Origin: an uncultured Spartobacteria bacterium
GTDB lineage: Bacteria > Verrucomicrobiota > Verrucomicrobiia > Chthoniobacterales > Chthoniobacteraceae
Direction of reading: 5' to 3'
Length of the DNA: 46,641 nucleotides
Assembly (NCBI GenBank): GCA_903901425.1
Contig: CAIURC010000048.1
Location: 1-46,641 of the forward strand
Under the pieces are notes generated by a model that saw nothing but the letters and a program-made list of their open reading frames with translations, made no database searches and was not told the origin of the DNA. The translations under genes and the position numbers were made by a program. Below, piece after piece: positions 26,241-35,538 of this stretch (its first letter is position 1; each line of letters opens with the position of its first letter).

Positions 26241-26343
26241 GGTGAGGGTTTTTGAATTGCTGTCCCTAGAGGTAGCCCGAAACACCGGGGATGCAATCCC
26301 GGCTTTTGGGGGGGAAGCCACCAGACCGTCCGCGGAAGGAGAT

Positions 26344-26379
26344 CAAAGACAGAGCGTGTCCCTCAAACCGGGGATTCCA
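26344..26379 (+). repeat. 36-bp direct repeat, copy 1
   Basis: This copy starts with CAAAGACAGAGCGTGTCCCT and ends GGGATTCCA. It matches 28048-28083 at 34 of 36 positions (two adjacent mismatches, CG versus AA). It lies between the peroxiredoxin start and the DUF4143 ATPase stop. Confidence 0.85.
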
Positions 26380-26437
26380 TGGGGCTCGGTGGACACCGGT
26401 TTAACGACTTTGCGTTTGGCCGCAGAATGCTGTGGTT

Positions 26438-27589
26438 TCAGACAGCGCTCCCTGAGGCAAGTCTCAGGCATTCCGATAGCGGCAGAACTCGGGTTTTCTC
26501 TCCGAGTGAATAGCTGCGCGTTCCAGGATAGATCACCCAAAGTTCGTCAAGATCGAGGTCCGCAATGACCGTTTGCATGGAGCGAGTCAGTTTGGGAGCG
26601 TCCGCACGTTTGAACTCCACCCCCACCTTGCGCCCCCGCAGAAACATCAGCAGATCAAGTTCGCATCCGCTGTGAACGGCATAAAAGTAAGCCTCATCGG
26701 GTTGATGGCCCTGCAAGATTTCCTGCAGGGCAAAGCCCTCCCAAGACGCTCCAAGTTTGGGGTGCATCAAAAGATCCCTCTGGGAACGAAGCCCGACCAG
26801 TGCATGAAAAACACCCGAGTCCCTGAAGTAGATTTTCGGAGTTTTTACCACACGTTTTCCGAGGTTTGTGTGCCACGGAAGCAGGCGACGCACCATGAAG
26901 GTCTGTTCCAGCGCATCCAAATAGGATCGGGCGGTGTTCGGAGCGATACCCATGGAAGAGGCAATCTCGTTCCCGTTCCAAGTCTGCGCGTGATAATGAG
27001 CGAGCATGGTCCAGAACCGCCCCATCGCTGCTGGAGCCATGCCAAATCCGAGCGAAGCTAGGTCGCGTTCCAAAAAAGTCCGGATAAAATTCCGACGCCA
27101 GTCAAAGCTGTCTGCTTCATTGGCCGCCAGAAATGATCGCGGAAATCCCCCTCGTTGCCAGAGAGAGTCTGCTGATGGAATTCCGGTTTCCGAAAGGTTC
27201 AGCCCTTGCATTTCAATGATCTCAACGCGTCCGGCCAGGGACTCTGCACTCTGGCGCGAGAGTTCAGGGGAGGCGCTCCCAAGGATCAGAAATGTTGCTG
27301 GGTTCCTGGGGCGGTCCGCCAGGACGCGCAGCACAGGAAAAAGTCGTGGTTGTCGCTGGGCTTCGTCGATGACCACCAGTCCTTGGAGTCCTTCCAAAAG
27401 GATCTTGGGATTCTCCATGAGTCCTGCCACCAGCGGGTCTTCGAGGTCAAAATAGTTGGGGTGGTCTGGGGGCAGAATTTGGCGGGCGAGAGTCGTTTTG
27501 CCGCACTGTCTGGGGCCGACGAGTGCGACGATGGGGTTGCGTCCGAGAGCGCGTTGCAGGGACTGAAGGTACCTTGAACGGGGGATCAT
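26438..27589 (-). CDS. AAA-family ATPase with DUF4143
   Basis: This 383-aa protein is read from ATG 27589 (MIPRSRYLQSLQ...), the usual beginning of this family. The longer frame to 27700 adds residues unlike the family. It has Walker A GPRQCGKTTL, Walker B GLVVIDEAQ, sensor-like LILGSAS, and then a C-terminal DUF4143 domain with a winged-helix-like part and the nuclease-like end VGVEFKRADAPKLTRSM. Such ATPases are common, mobile-looking accessory genes, often compared with toxin-antitoxin or archaeal-type STAND-like ATPases, but their function is unknown. Base composition looks less GC-rich than its neighbours. It is bracketed by 36-bp direct repeats, and a dyad lies just before its start. 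Confidence 0.9.
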   Translation of the reverse strand: MIPRSRYLQSLQRALGRNPIVALVGPRQCGKTTLARQILPPDHPNYFDLEDPLVAGLMENPKILLEGLQGLVVIDEAQRQPRLFPVLRVLADRPRNPATFLILGSASPELSRQSAESLAGRVEIIEMQGLNLSETGIPSADSLWQRGGFPRSFLAANEADSFDWRRNFIRTFLERDLASLGFGMAPAAMGRFWTMLAHYHAQTWNGNEIASSMGIAPNTARSYLDALEQTFMVRRLLPWHTNLGKRVVKTPKIYFRDSGVFHALVGLRSQRDLLMHPKLGASWEGFALQEILQGHQPDEAYFYAVHSGCELDLLMFLRGRKVGVEFKRADAPKLTRSMQTVIADLDLDELWVIYPGTRSYSLGEKTRVLPLSECLRLASGSAV

Positions 27590-27592
27590 TTG

Positions 27593-27625
27593 TTGAAATC
27601 TTGCAATGCCGGTGCAGGATTTCAA
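27593..27625 (-). promoter_or_regulatory. Dyad immediately upstream of the DUF4143 ATPase start
   Basis: TTGAAATC (27593-27600) and GATTTCAA (27618-27625) are a perfect 8-bp inverted repeat. Inside it, TGCA at 27602-27605 pairs with TGCA at 27613-27616 around a 7-base loop. It ends three bases before the ATG and there is no Shine-Dalgarno, so it could be an operator or an mRNA structure over the translation start. Confidence 0.5.
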
Positions 27626-28047
27626 TGTAAAATTCCCTCTCACGGCCTTGGCCTTTCGGTGAAGCCGCGACGTTGGAGGTGCCCACTCTCTCTTTCTCAC
27701 GACGGGACCGGGACTCCAGGAAACCCTTCATCCCTCCGGCGCTGCCGCAGCCGGGCCCGAAGATGCGCCTCGGAGGAACTGCTTTTGATCGTGGTCGAGC
27801 AAAAGAGCCGGGAAAAAGCGTGTGATCCGTTGCGAACTGGGCGAGTCCGATCACCATCTGCAACGTCGAATTGAGAAGCCGTGCATAAAGAACTACTGGG
27901 TGCAACCGCAGAAAACCACTTTCGCGGCCGGGGCACCTGGAACGGTTGGACACCGGAGTTGGATCGAGGGAGTGAGGAATGTGGGGTGATTTCTTGGCGG
28001 CGGGGTTCTGGAGATAGGAGGATGGCGACACGGCGGCGGTGGGAGTC
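27626..28047. other. Gene-free stretch downstream of the repeat-flanked ATPase
   Basis: No frame here has a convincing start, domain or codon pattern. The open frames on the minus strand run through compositionally mixed DNA and share no recognisable family. It may be decayed sequence or a dispersed noncoding element of this genome; copies elsewhere cannot be seen from this window. Confidence 0.5.
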
Positions 28048-28083
28048 CAAAGACAGAGCGTGTCCCTCAAACAAGGGATTCCA
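28048..28083 (+). repeat. 36-bp direct repeat, copy 2
   Basis: Same orientation as copy 1 at 26344-26379, with 34 of 36 identical bases. The two copies enclose the DUF4143 ATPase and the gene-free stretch, about 1.7 kb in all. Confidence 0.85.
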
Positions 28084-28125
28084 AACGCCTGTCCGGGAAG
28101 CCGCAGCTTTGATAGCCTCCGCAGT

Positions 28126-28280
28126 ATGGTTCGCTTGAGTGCGCTGGCGTTTTTTGGGACTGCCTCCGGATTTTTCTGGATGCAGCCCTGGTTGCCGGTG
28201 CCGAGGTGAATGCTGCGCCCGAGGTTACGGCGGTTTTATTGGATGGCGTAAATTCCAGTCCCGGCAGACCCGGACCCTAG
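28126..28280 (+). pseudogene. Possible frameshifted small secreted-protein remnant
   Basis: ATG 28126 opens with a signal-peptide-like MVRLSALAFFGTASGFF and then reaches a stop at 28209. At the T-run 28171-28175 one added T would restore a second frame reading LDAALVAGAEVNAAPEV..., which continues to a stop at 28280. The two halves join smoothly as a signal peptide plus mature start, suggesting a single-base indel in a homopolymer. The product would be only about 51 aa, so this is tentative. Confidence 0.3.
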
Positions 28281-28307
28281 ACCCGGCTCGAACCGTCAAG
28301 AAGCGCG

Positions 28308-28342
28308 CCTAAGGTTTTCCGGGTTTCCCGGGTTTTCTTAGG
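28308..28342 (+). promoter_or_regulatory. Nested palindrome abutting the DUF1592 gene
   Basis: CCTAAG (28308-28313) pairs with CTTAGG (28337-28342). Inside, CCGGG (28319-28323) pairs with CCCGG (28327-28331), with GTTTT on each side as spacer. The outer arm ends directly against the GTG codon at 28343. It could be an operator or an mRNA structure covering the start region. Confidence 0.5.
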
Positions 28343-30322
28343 GTGAATTTGTTGTTGGAGCTCAAGTCTGGCTTTCGTTGTCTGGCGGTCCTCGGTGGCA
28401 TCTTTCTGGGAGTTCTGGATGGACACGCCCAGTCAACAGGGGACACGGGCCATTTGGCTGCGGATTTGGCTGACATCCCTTCGGACCCGGCGGCCGCCCA
28501 GGCGGAGGTCAAAAAGACCTACGACCAGCACATTGCTCCGTTCATGAAGAAATACTGTGTGGACTGTCACGGGCCAATGAAGAGCAAGGGGGGGGTGACT
28601 TTCCATTACGCCACCAAGAGTCCCGGGACACCCACGTTCCGGCGGCTGTGGAAACAGGCGGCGGAGGTGGTCAAAAACCATGACATGCCCCCGGATGACG
28701 CGCCCAAACAGCCCACCCCGGAGGAGAAAGAACGGTTTTCCGCTTGGGTGAGCCGGATGAAGTTTCTCAGTCCCAAGGATCCCGGGCCCGCTGTGATCCG
28801 GCGACTGACCCGGACCGAGTACGGAAATACGCTTCGGGCTCTGTTCGGTGTGGATCCAGGGATTGCTCGCGAACTTCCAGACGAGGTGTTTGGCGAGGGG
28901 TACCTGAATTCCGTCTCGCCGCTGCTCATGGAGCAGTTCCTTGGAATTGCTGCCCGCGTGGTGGATGAGGCATTTCCAAAGGACAAAGCGTCGCCCGCTG
29001 CGGAGCGCTGGTTCGGAACCGCACCGGGCGCGGATCAGGGCGCGGATCCCAGGCGCACCGCCGAAGGGGTGGCCAAGCGTCTGGCTCGGGAAGCCTTTCG
29101 ACGCCCCGCCTCCGAATCGGAACTCAAGGTGCTGCTCTCGGTTTTTGATCAGGCGACAAAAAGCGGTCTCAAAAACGGAGACGCGCTCCGGCAGATGGTG
29201 AAGGCGGTCCTGATTTCGCCCCAGTTTTTGTACATCACGCCCGCATCGGAGGCAGATCCTGGGCAGGTGATTGTTCCGTTGGATCCGCACCATCTGGCGT
29301 CCCGGCTTTCTTATTTTCTTTGGGCAGAACCCCCGGACGCCGCGCTGGCTGCGGAGGCGGATAGCGGACGGTTGTTGGACCCGGCGGTTTTGGAGGCGCA
29401 GACGCGCCGGATGCTCGGGGATCCGAGGGCGCGTGCGTTGTTCGACGGGTTTGGAGCGCAGTGGCTGGGGGTGGGGCGTCTGGCGGAGAAGACGTTTGAT
29501 GCGCAGAAGTTTCCCGAGATGACGCCGGAGCTGCGGCGTTCGATGTACGAGGAGGCGCGTCTGCTGTTTGAGTGTTTTGTTCGGGAAAACCTGAGTCTGG
29601 TCCGGTTCATGGACTGCGATTTCTCGTTCGTCAACGAGGCATTGGCTCCGTTTTACGGGTTGGAGGGGAAAGTCCAGGGGCCGGAGTTGCGCCGGGTGTC
29701 GCTGAGTGACCCGAACCGGGGTGGGATCCTGACTCTTCCAGGCACGCTGGCCATGACTTCGTTCCCGAACCGGACCAGTCCCGTGAACCGCGGGGTATGG
29801 GTGCTCGAACAGGTGCTCGGACAGCATGTGCCTCCGCCTCCTCCGAACGTGCCGTCTTTGGAAAAACAGAACCCGGCCAAGGTGGCCAATCTGACGCTTC
29901 GGCAGCGGACCGAACTCCATCGCAGCAATGCGGTGTGCGCCTCCTGTCACAAGGTGCTGGATCCCATCGGATTCGGGCTCGAAAACTTTGACGCGATTGG
30001 CCGGTGGCGGGACCGGGACGATTCGGGGGGGGCGGTGGATCCGGTGGGGGAACTGCCCGGGGACGGTCGGTTTGGGACGCCGCGGGAACTCAAGGCGTTG
30101 CTGGCGCGGCGGGGGGACGATCTTTGCCGGAATCTGGCGTCTCGGCTTCTGGGATACGCCCTGTGTCGGCCCTCGGAGGGGTACGACGAGGTGGTGTCGG
30201 ACGAAATTGCGGCGGAAACGGCCAAGGACGGGTACCGATTCCAGACGCTGGTGATTCGCGTGGTGACCAGTTATCCTTTCCTCAATCGTCGAGTTCCCGA
30301 AACCCTTCCCACGACCCCATGA
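28343..30322 (+). CDS. Secreted DUF1592/DUF1588/DUF1585-type cytochrome
   Basis: This protein of about 659 aa has an N-terminal signal peptide ending near HAQ (about residue 30). It has a c-type heme motif CVDCHGPM with a distal NHDMPPDD methionine, then the Planctomycete-type domains in order: DUF1587 ([17 protein letters not shown]), DUF1595, DUF1592 ([18 protein letters not shown]), DUF1588 ([20 protein letters not shown]) and DUF1585 at the end. A second Cxx[15 protein letters not shown], lies in DUF1588. Start choice is uncertain: GTG 28343, or TTG 28355, which would sit eight bases after a GGGTGA ribosome-site match. It overlaps the DUF1552 gene by four bases. The reaction is unknown. 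Confidence 0.88.
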   Translation: MNLLLELKSGFRCLAVLGGIFLGVLDGHAQSTGDTGHLAADLADIPSDPAAAQAEVKKTYDQHIAPFMKKYCVDCHGPMKSKGGVTFHYATKSPGTPTFRRLWKQAAEVVKNHDMPPDDAPKQPTPEEKERFSAWVSRMKFLSPKDPGPAVIRRLTRTEYGNTLRALFGVDPGIARELPDEVFGEGYLNSVSPLLMEQFLGIAARVVDEAFPKDKASPAAERWFGTAPGADQGADPRRTAEGVAKRLAREAFRRPASESELKVLLSVFDQATKSGLKNGDALRQMVKAVLISPQFLYITPASEADPGQVIVPLDPHHLASRLSYFLWAEPPDAALAAEADSGRLLDPAVLEAQTRRMLGDPRARALFDGFGAQWLGVGRLAEKTFDAQKFPEMTPELRRSMYEEARLLFECFVRENLSLVRFMDCDFSFVNEALAPFYGLEGKVQGPELRRVSLSDPNRGGILTLPGTLAMTSFPNRTSPVNRGVWVLEQVLGQHVPPPPPNVPSLEKQNPAKVANLTLRQRTELHRSNAVCASCHKVLDPIGFGLENFDAIGRWRDRDDSGGAVDPVGELPGDGRFGTPRELKALLARRGDDLCRNLASRLLGYALCRPSEGYDEVVSDEIAAETAKDGYRFQTLVIRVVTSYPFLNRRVPETLPTTP

Positions 30323-31701
30323 ACAAACCTTGGTTGATTGATCGGCGCACCTGTCTCAAAGGAGTCGGTGCCTCTCTAGCGCTTCCCCTGCTGGAATCGA
30401 TGGGGTGGGCGGAACCCAGCAAATCGCCTGCGGTCAAGCCGCCGGTCCGGATGGGGTTCATGTACATGCCACACGGGGTGATCATGGAGCAGTTCTGGCC
30501 GGAGAGCCCCGAGACTTTTTTAAGCAAGCCGCAGCCCATTTTGGAGCCGCTGCGGCCGGTGCTGGACCAGTGCCTGGTGGTCAAAGGGATCTCGGGAATT
30601 CCGATCGAGCCGCTCGGATCGGCGCCCCACGCCCTGGAGTTGTCCACCTGGCTGACTGCGGCTTTGCCAGACTCCAACCGGCGCAACCGGATCCAGATTG
30701 CGATTTCTGCGGACCAGATCGCAGCTAACTTTGTGGGCGGGTTTACGGCACTGCCTTCCTTGGAGTTGGCGACGATGCCCCAGACCCACAAGGAGAACCA
30801 AGAGGGCCTGCACGAGGCGTATTATTCGCATTGCAGCTTCCGATCCCCGACCCAGCCTGTTCCTGCCGAAACCAACCCCAGAAATGTCCTCAAACGGCTC
30901 TTTGGAGCGCAGGAGGAAAAGAACGCGGCTCCCCAGTTGAACCCGGCCGACCGTGCCCTGCTGGACTTGGTGCTCAACGGAGCCAAGGATTTCCGGCGGA
31001 AACTGGGGCGGAACGACCAGCAGAAGCTGGACGAGTATTTGGACAGTGTCCGGGCTCTGGAACGCCGGATTGCGGCGATTGAGTACCGTCAGAAGGAGGC
31101 TGCGTTGCAGGCTGCGGGGGTATCGCCGTCGAGCCGGACGGCAGTGGTGCCGATTGAGGTGAAGATTCCGGAGGGCGACAAGCGCAGCGAATACATGCAG
31201 GTGATGTGTGACCTCATGGTGCTTGCGTTTCAGACCGACACCACCCGGGTGAGCACGTACATTGGGTCAACGCCCAATGGGGTTTCCTATCCGGAACTGG
31301 GATTTAGCGACCAGCACCATTCATTGACGCACCACAACCATCAGGAAGACAAGGTGAGCCGGGTGGCCGCAATCAACCGGTTCAACGTGGAGCAGTTTGC
31401 GTACATGGTGAAACGGATGCACGAGTTGAAGGAGGGGGAGGGCAGCCTTCTGGACAACTGCATTTTGATGTGGGGATCCGGGCTTGAGGACGGCAACAAG
31501 CACACCCGCGCGAACCTGCCGTTTGTGATCGCCGGAAAAGGCGGCGGTTCCCTGCAGACGGGCCGTTATCTGCCGGAGGTGAAAGCCAGCCAGGGGGACC
31601 TGCTCACCACGCTGCTCACCTGCGCCGGAATTCCCTTGGACCGTCCGGTGGGGCGCACCAGCCGTGTGCTGGAAGAGCTTCGGGCGCGCGGTGCGGTCTG
31701 A
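30319..31701 (+). CDS. DUF1552 family Tat-exported protein
   Basis: This 460-aa protein is read from ATG 30319, which overlaps the upstream stop (ATGA). Its N-terminus has a twin-arginine signal ([20 protein letters not shown]). DUF1552 is a distant relative of DUF1501, and its family blocks are evident: [39 protein letters not shown], and [10 protein letters not shown] before the C-terminal [23 protein letters not shown]1592-type cytochromes and DUF1552 proteins are commonly paired, and this pair repeats the logic of the two DUF1549/DUF1501 pairs in the window. The frame is open back to 30004, but that part overlaps the cytochrome gene and is rejected. Confidence 0.9.
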   Translation: MNKPWLIDRRTCLKGVGASLALPLLESMGWAEPSKSPAVKPPVRMGFMYMPHGVIMEQFWPESPETFLSKPQPILEPLRPVLDQCLVVKGISGIPIEPLGSAPHALELSTWLTAALPDSNRRNRIQIAISADQIAANFVGGFTALPSLELATMPQTHKENQEGLHEAYYSHCSFRSPTQPVPAETNPRNVLKRLFGAQEEKNAAPQLNPADRALLDLVLNGAKDFRRKLGRNDQQKLDEYLDSVRALERRIAAIEYRQKEAALQAAGVSPSSRTAVVPIEVKIPEGDKRSEYMQVMCDLMVLAFQTDTTRVSTYIGSTPNGVSYPELGFSDQHHSLTHHNHQEDKVSRVAAINRFNVEQFAYMVKRMHELKEGEGSLLDNCILMWGSGLEDGNKHTRANLPFVIAGKGGGSLQTGRYLPEVKASQGDLLTTLLTCAGIPLDRPVGRTSRVLEELRARGAV

Positions 31702-31712
31702 GTGGAGCACGA

Positions 31713-32579
31713 ATGCTGAACGTCCATCATCTCGAACTGTTTTTTTACGTGGCGCGGCATGGGGGGATCACCGCGGCGCTGCCGCACATTCCGTACGGGA
31801 TCCAGCAGCCCGCGGTCAGTGCACAGATTGCCCAGTTGGAGGAGCATCTTGGGGCGAAGCTGTTTGAACGTCGGCCTTTTGCGCTGACCCGGGCAGGCCA
31901 GATGGCGTACGAGTTCGCGGCCCCTTTTTTTTCGGGGTTGGACGCGCTTGAAAGCCAGTTGAAATCCGAGCCGGAGCAGCATCTGAGGGTGGCGGCGAGT
32001 GCGATTGTGTTGCAGGCCCATCTTCCGGCGCTTCTGGAGCGGCTGGGGGTACAACCGCCGGAACTGCGACTGGCGTTGAGGGAAGCCACCCAAGCGGAGG
32101 CCCAGACTCTCCTGATTGAGCAGCAGGTGGAACTGGCGCTGGTGGCTTTCGATGCGCCCATCCGGGGACTCCAGTCGGAGGTTCTCCTCCGGTTGCCGCC
32201 CCAGTTGGTGGTGCCGGCATCGGATCCGGCCCGGAACGCGGCAACCGTGCTCAAGCGGGAGGATTTGCATTTGGTGGCGATGCCGGAACGGTTCCAGCCC
32301 AGCCGCAGCGTCCTCGCGGAACTTGACCGGCGCGGATTGTCCTACACGCTCGGGGTGGAGGCAGGCAGCCTGGATCTGGTGGACACCTACGTGGGGGCCG
32401 GGCACGGCATCGGCATCTCTTTGGCTGTCCCCAGCCGGCGTTCTGGTTCGGGAGTGCGGTACCTGCCTTTGACCGGATTTGACCCCGTCCAGTTTGGGGC
32501 GCTCTGGAAAGGGCGCCTAGGACCGTTGTCTGAACGGCTCCTTGCCGAGGCCAAGAGCTACATCCGGGATCTGGAGTAA
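31713..32579 (+). CDS. LysR-family transcriptional regulator
   Basis: This 288-aa protein has an N-terminal winged helix-turn-helix of LysR type (about 1-62; HHLELFFYVARHGGITAAL, then QQPAVSAQIAQLEEHLGAKL and FERRPFALTRAG). A periplasmic-binding-like effector domain (about 90-288) follows. The recognition helix carries PAVSAQIAQLE, as usual in the family. A GGAG ribosome site lies shortly before ATG 31713, and the gap from the DUF1552 stop is 11 bases, so it is likely co-transcribed with the cytochrome operon. It converges on the secretion trio. Targets and ligand are unknown. Confidence 0.9.
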   Translation: MLNVHHLELFFYVARHGGITAALPHIPYGIQQPAVSAQIAQLEEHLGAKLFERRPFALTRAGQMAYEFAAPFFSGLDALESQLKSEPEQHLRVAASAIVLQAHLPALLERLGVQPPELRLALREATQAEAQTLLIEQQVELALVAFDAPIRGLQSEVLLRLPPQLVVPASDPARNAATVLKREDLHLVAMPERFQPSRSVLAELDRRGLSYTLGVEAGSLDLVDTYVGAGHGIGISLAVPSRRSGSGVRYLPLTGFDPVQFGALWKGRLGPLSERLLAEAKSYIRDLE

Positions 32580-32669
32580 ACTTGGGGACGAGAACCGGCC
32601 GGCTTGGTGTGAGCGCTCAAGGGAAGAGGACCGGGCGCCCCTGGGATGCATGGGGGCCATCCGGATGAA

Positions 32670-34247
32670 TCACTTGGCCGGTTTTGAGCCTGGTTTCGTG
32701 GCCGGTGCTGAGCTGGGCTTTTGAGCCGCCTTTTCCTGCGCCTTCGCCGCAGCGGCCGCAGGGGGCGGAGGATTGGGGGAGTCGGCTGCGGTGGCTGCCC
32801 GGTAGTTGGCTTGGGCGCGGAAATAATCGGCGAGGGCTTCCACCTCCAGCACTTTGGCGTCAAACGTGGCCTGTTCGCGGATCTGCAGGGCCAGAAGATC
32901 AGCGGCGCCCTGGCGGAACCGCTCATTCTCGGCCTCCTGCAGGGTCTGAGCGAGTTGGACGTTGCGCCGGGATTGGCCGAGGGCGTCAAACGCGGCCACC
33001 AGGGCGCTCATGCTGTCCTGAACATCGGCTCCGATCCGGTCCAAGGCAAAGGACTGTTCTTGGAGAAGCCGCGAAATCTGGGCATTCACGGCATCCAGAC
33101 GGCCCTTGGCCTCCCGCCGCTGGAGCGGCAGCTTGAACTCGAGTTTTGCAGTGACTTCGGTGGGTTCGATGTCTTTGGGGACTCCAGAACCGAGGGATTG
33201 GGACGCTTCGACACCCACGTCGATGTTGGGCAGGAGGTTGTTCTGGGCCAGACGCTTGTCGATGGACGCTTTCTCCAGCGAAAGCGCGATCCGTCGCACT
33301 TCAGGGCGCCGGACCCGGGCACGGGCCAAGTCCGGGTTGAGTTGTTCCGGGTCCGGTCTTGGGTGGGCCGGGAACGATTTTGGGAGCCGCTCTCTCCCCG
33401 CGAGAATGGGGGCGGCGGTCTCTGGTGCGCGGAGGAAGAGCGAGAGTTCGATGGAGGCGGCCTGAAACCGCCGCAAAGCCTGAACCACGCTGATTTCGCG
33501 GCTCACCACGAGCCGCTGGTTATCGATCTGAACGATGGGCGCGGACGCCCCGCTTTTGACCTGCTCGGAAATGGCGGAGTCGCGGTCTTTGGCGATCCTC
33601 AGAAGATCCTCAGAGAGGTCGAGCCGTTGGCCGGAAGCCAACCAGTTGAAGTAAGAAACGGAACCGGCCCGGACAAAATCCAAGTACTGTCGGAGGATCA
33701 ACGGATCCGCGAGGTCCTGGTCGATCCGGGCCTGCCAGAGGGTGGCGCGTCTGCGGTCTACAGTGCCGTCCCGGAGCAGCGGGATCCGGAAACCGAGCAC
33801 GCCTTCGCCGTCGATTCCGGTGCGGTCCTTGTTGTAGTTGGGAAGGAACCCGCTGCTGATGCGGTAGCCGCCGTAGACGTTTCCACCCCAGAAAGGGAGG
33901 GGTTGGTCGAGCGACGCGTAGCCGGTCCGGCCGTCATAGTATCCCATCGGAGTGAGCGCACCTCCCGAGGCCAGTTGCAGGTCGAATGCGCCGAGAGCGG
34001 ACCGGACACGTCCGTTGGCAATGTCCTGTTCCAGAAGCGCTGCCAGATAGGGGGGATAAAGGGATCTGATGCTGGAAAGGACGTCCTCCAGCAGAAGCGT
34101 CGATTTCTGGGAGGCCGGGACTGGCGCAGCCGCCTTCGGCGCGGAGTCCGCAGATTTTTTCGGGGGCGGGGATGCGGCACGGGCGGCAACGGCGGTTCCC
34201 AAAAAAAGTGCGGCAACAATTGCGGCGGTGTGCTGGGAGTGCCTCAT
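32670..34247 (-). CDS. TolC-family outer-membrane efflux protein
   Basis: This 525-aa protein begins with a signal peptide (MRHSQHTAAIVAALFLGTAVAARA) and a short Pro/Lys-rich linker. Two OEP repeats of long coiled-coil helices with beta-barrel strands follow (for example DQPLPFWGGNVYGGYRIS, then LEKASIDKRLAQNNLLPNID). The C-terminal 50 residues are an Ala/Pro/Lys-rich low-complexity tail after the second repeat. TolC proteins trimerise into the outer-membrane channel of tripartite exporters. It overlaps the HlyD gene by four bases (ATGA 34244-34247), so it is the outer part of the ABC/HlyD system upstream. (The signal peptide is split here for length: MRHSQHTAAIVAALF and LGTAVAARA.). Confidence 0.9.
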   Translation of the reverse strand: MRHSQHTAAIVAALFLGTAVAARAASPPPKKSADSAPKAAAPVPASQKSTLLLEDVLSSIRSLYPPYLAALLEQDIANGRVRSALGAFDLQLASGGALTPMGYYDGRTGYASLDQPLPFWGGNVYGGYRISSGFLPNYNKDRTGIDGEGVLGFRIPLLRDGTVDRRRATLWQARIDQDLADPLILRQYLDFVRAGSVSYFNWLASGQRLDLSEDLLRIAKDRDSAISEQVKSGASAPIVQIDNQRLVVSREISVVQALRRFQAASIELSLFLRAPETAAPILAGRERLPKSFPAHPRPDPEQLNPDLARARVRRPEVRRIALSLEKASIDKRLAQNNLLPNIDVGVEASQSLGSGVPKDIEPTEVTAKLEFKLPLQRREAKGRLDAVNAQISRLLQEQSFALDRIGADVQDSMSALVAAFDALGQSRRNVQLAQTLQEAENERFRQGAADLLALQIREQATFDAKVLEVEALADYFRAQANYRAATAADSPNPPPPAAAAAKAQEKAAQKPSSAPATKPGSKPAK

Positions 34248-35533
34248 TTTTTGGAGGTATCGAGTTTGGCTTCGTCGCCGGAAATCAGAGGGGGGAACCC
34301 ATTGATTTGGCGCCAGATTTCAAACCAGAGAGGAACCTGTTCAAGCAAGACCCATGCATTTGCGCGGGACCCCTGACGGAGCCAGCGATCCTTGTCGGGC
34401 CAGCCAAGCCGCACCGGTTTGCCCGAGCGCCGCACGGATTCCTCCGCCGGGGCGATGACCACGCGGAACCGGCCTTTGCCGTCGTCGGTGGCATCCACGA
34501 AAACAACTTCGCCCGGGAACGTGCCCACGGCGACCTGAGGCCAGCCCATGAACTGGACGGCCGGCCAACCCTCCAAGGCGACCCGCACGGGGCTGCCGGG
34601 CACGGTCACGCCATCCATTTCCCGCCGAGCATGCAGGAGCGGGGCATCGTTTCCGTCCAGCCAGATTTCGACAAAGCGGCTGTCGGTTTCGGGGATTAGA
34701 ACGCAGATCAGGGAGCCGGGTCTGAGGTACGTGCCATCGGTGGCGGAGATCTGGAGGATGATGCCGTCGCGTGGGGCTTCCACCACCTGTCGGAGGTTCT
34801 GGTTGATCTGGATGTCGATGGAGGAGAGGTCGCGTTCGGCGGAAGCCACCTCCGAGAGGGCGGTGCCTTTCTGGGCGTGAATGGAGGCGATGGTGCTGTC
34901 GAAATCGTTGTGGGTGCGTTTGAGCGTCGCCTCGGCGGAACGAAGGTCCGCGGTGGTCGAGTCGCGCTGGAGTGTGGCCAGTTCGAGTTCGCGTTTTGAG
35001 GCAAGCCCCTTCGCGGCAAGGTTCTCGGTCCGCGTGTAGTTCAGGAGCGCGGTCTGGGCGGCGATTTTGGCGGCTGCGACCCGTTGTTCGGCGGAGTCGA
35101 GCGCCTGGCCTTTGGCCAGTTCCTGCTGGGTGATCTGTGAAATCAGCGATTCAACCCGGCCTTGGGCAAAGTCGCGGCGGCTTTCCACCGCCTCGCGTTG
35201 GGCACGGAGATTGTTGAGCAGATCCGGATCGTTGTCCTGAATCTCCACCAGCAACTCGCCCTTGCGGACTTTCTGCCCCTCCACTACGTGGAGATGTTTG
35301 ACGCGCCCGGAAACCTGCGCCTCGATGTTGACCCGGCGGTCCAGAGGGTTGAATGCAATGACCCGGCCAGACCCCGCCACAAACTGCCGCCAAGGCAGGA
35401 AAAGAATCGCGGCCACGAGGACGAAAAAACCGGCAATCAATGCGCGGCTCACGAGGTGCGGGGTCCTCCCAGATCCGCAAAGGCTCAGGGCCGGGATGGT
35501 GTCAGAGTGGAAGGTGGTGCTGCGGTTTTCCAT
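34244..35533 (-). CDS. HlyD-type periplasmic adaptor (membrane fusion protein)
   Basis: This 429-aa protein is read from ATG 35533; the longer frame to 35884 lies inside the ABC gene. One N-terminal transmembrane helix (about 30-48) is followed by a lipoyl half-motif (VNIEAQVSGRVKHLHVVEGQ) and KVRKGELLVEIQDND. A long coiled-coil hairpin (about 100-240), the returning lipoyl half (VVEAPRDGIILQISATDGTY) and a beta-barrel domain come next. It bridges the inner-membrane exporter and the TolC channel. It starts 5 bases after the exporter stop and overlaps TolC, so the three are one operon. Confidence 0.9.
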   Translation of the reverse strand: MENRSTTFHSDTIPALSLCGSGRTPHLVSRALIAGFFVLVAAILFLPWRQFVAGSGRVIAFNPLDRRVNIEAQVSGRVKHLHVVEGQKVRKGELLVEIQDNDPDLLNNLRAQREAVESRRDFAQGRVESLISQITQQELAKGQALDSAEQRVAAAKIAAQTALLNYTRTENLAAKGLASKRELELATLQRDSTTADLRSAEATLKRTHNDFDSTIASIHAQKGTALSEVASAERDLSSIDIQINQNLRQVVEAPRDGIILQISATDGTYLRPGSLICVLIPETDSRFVEIWLDGNDAPLLHARREMDGVTVPGSPVRVALEGWPAVQFMGWPQVAVGTFPGEVVFVDATDDGKGRFRVVIAPAEESVRRSGKPVRLGWPDKDRWLRQGSRANAWVLLEQVPLWFEIWRQINGFPPLISGDEAKLDTSKK

Positions 35534-35538
35534 GGGGC

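Noticed and set aside
32721-34376. Long plus-strand open frame (551 codons) opposite the TolC gene
   Set aside because: It is antisense to a well-supported TolC protein and has no recognisable domain; long antisense frames are expected in GC-rich DNA.
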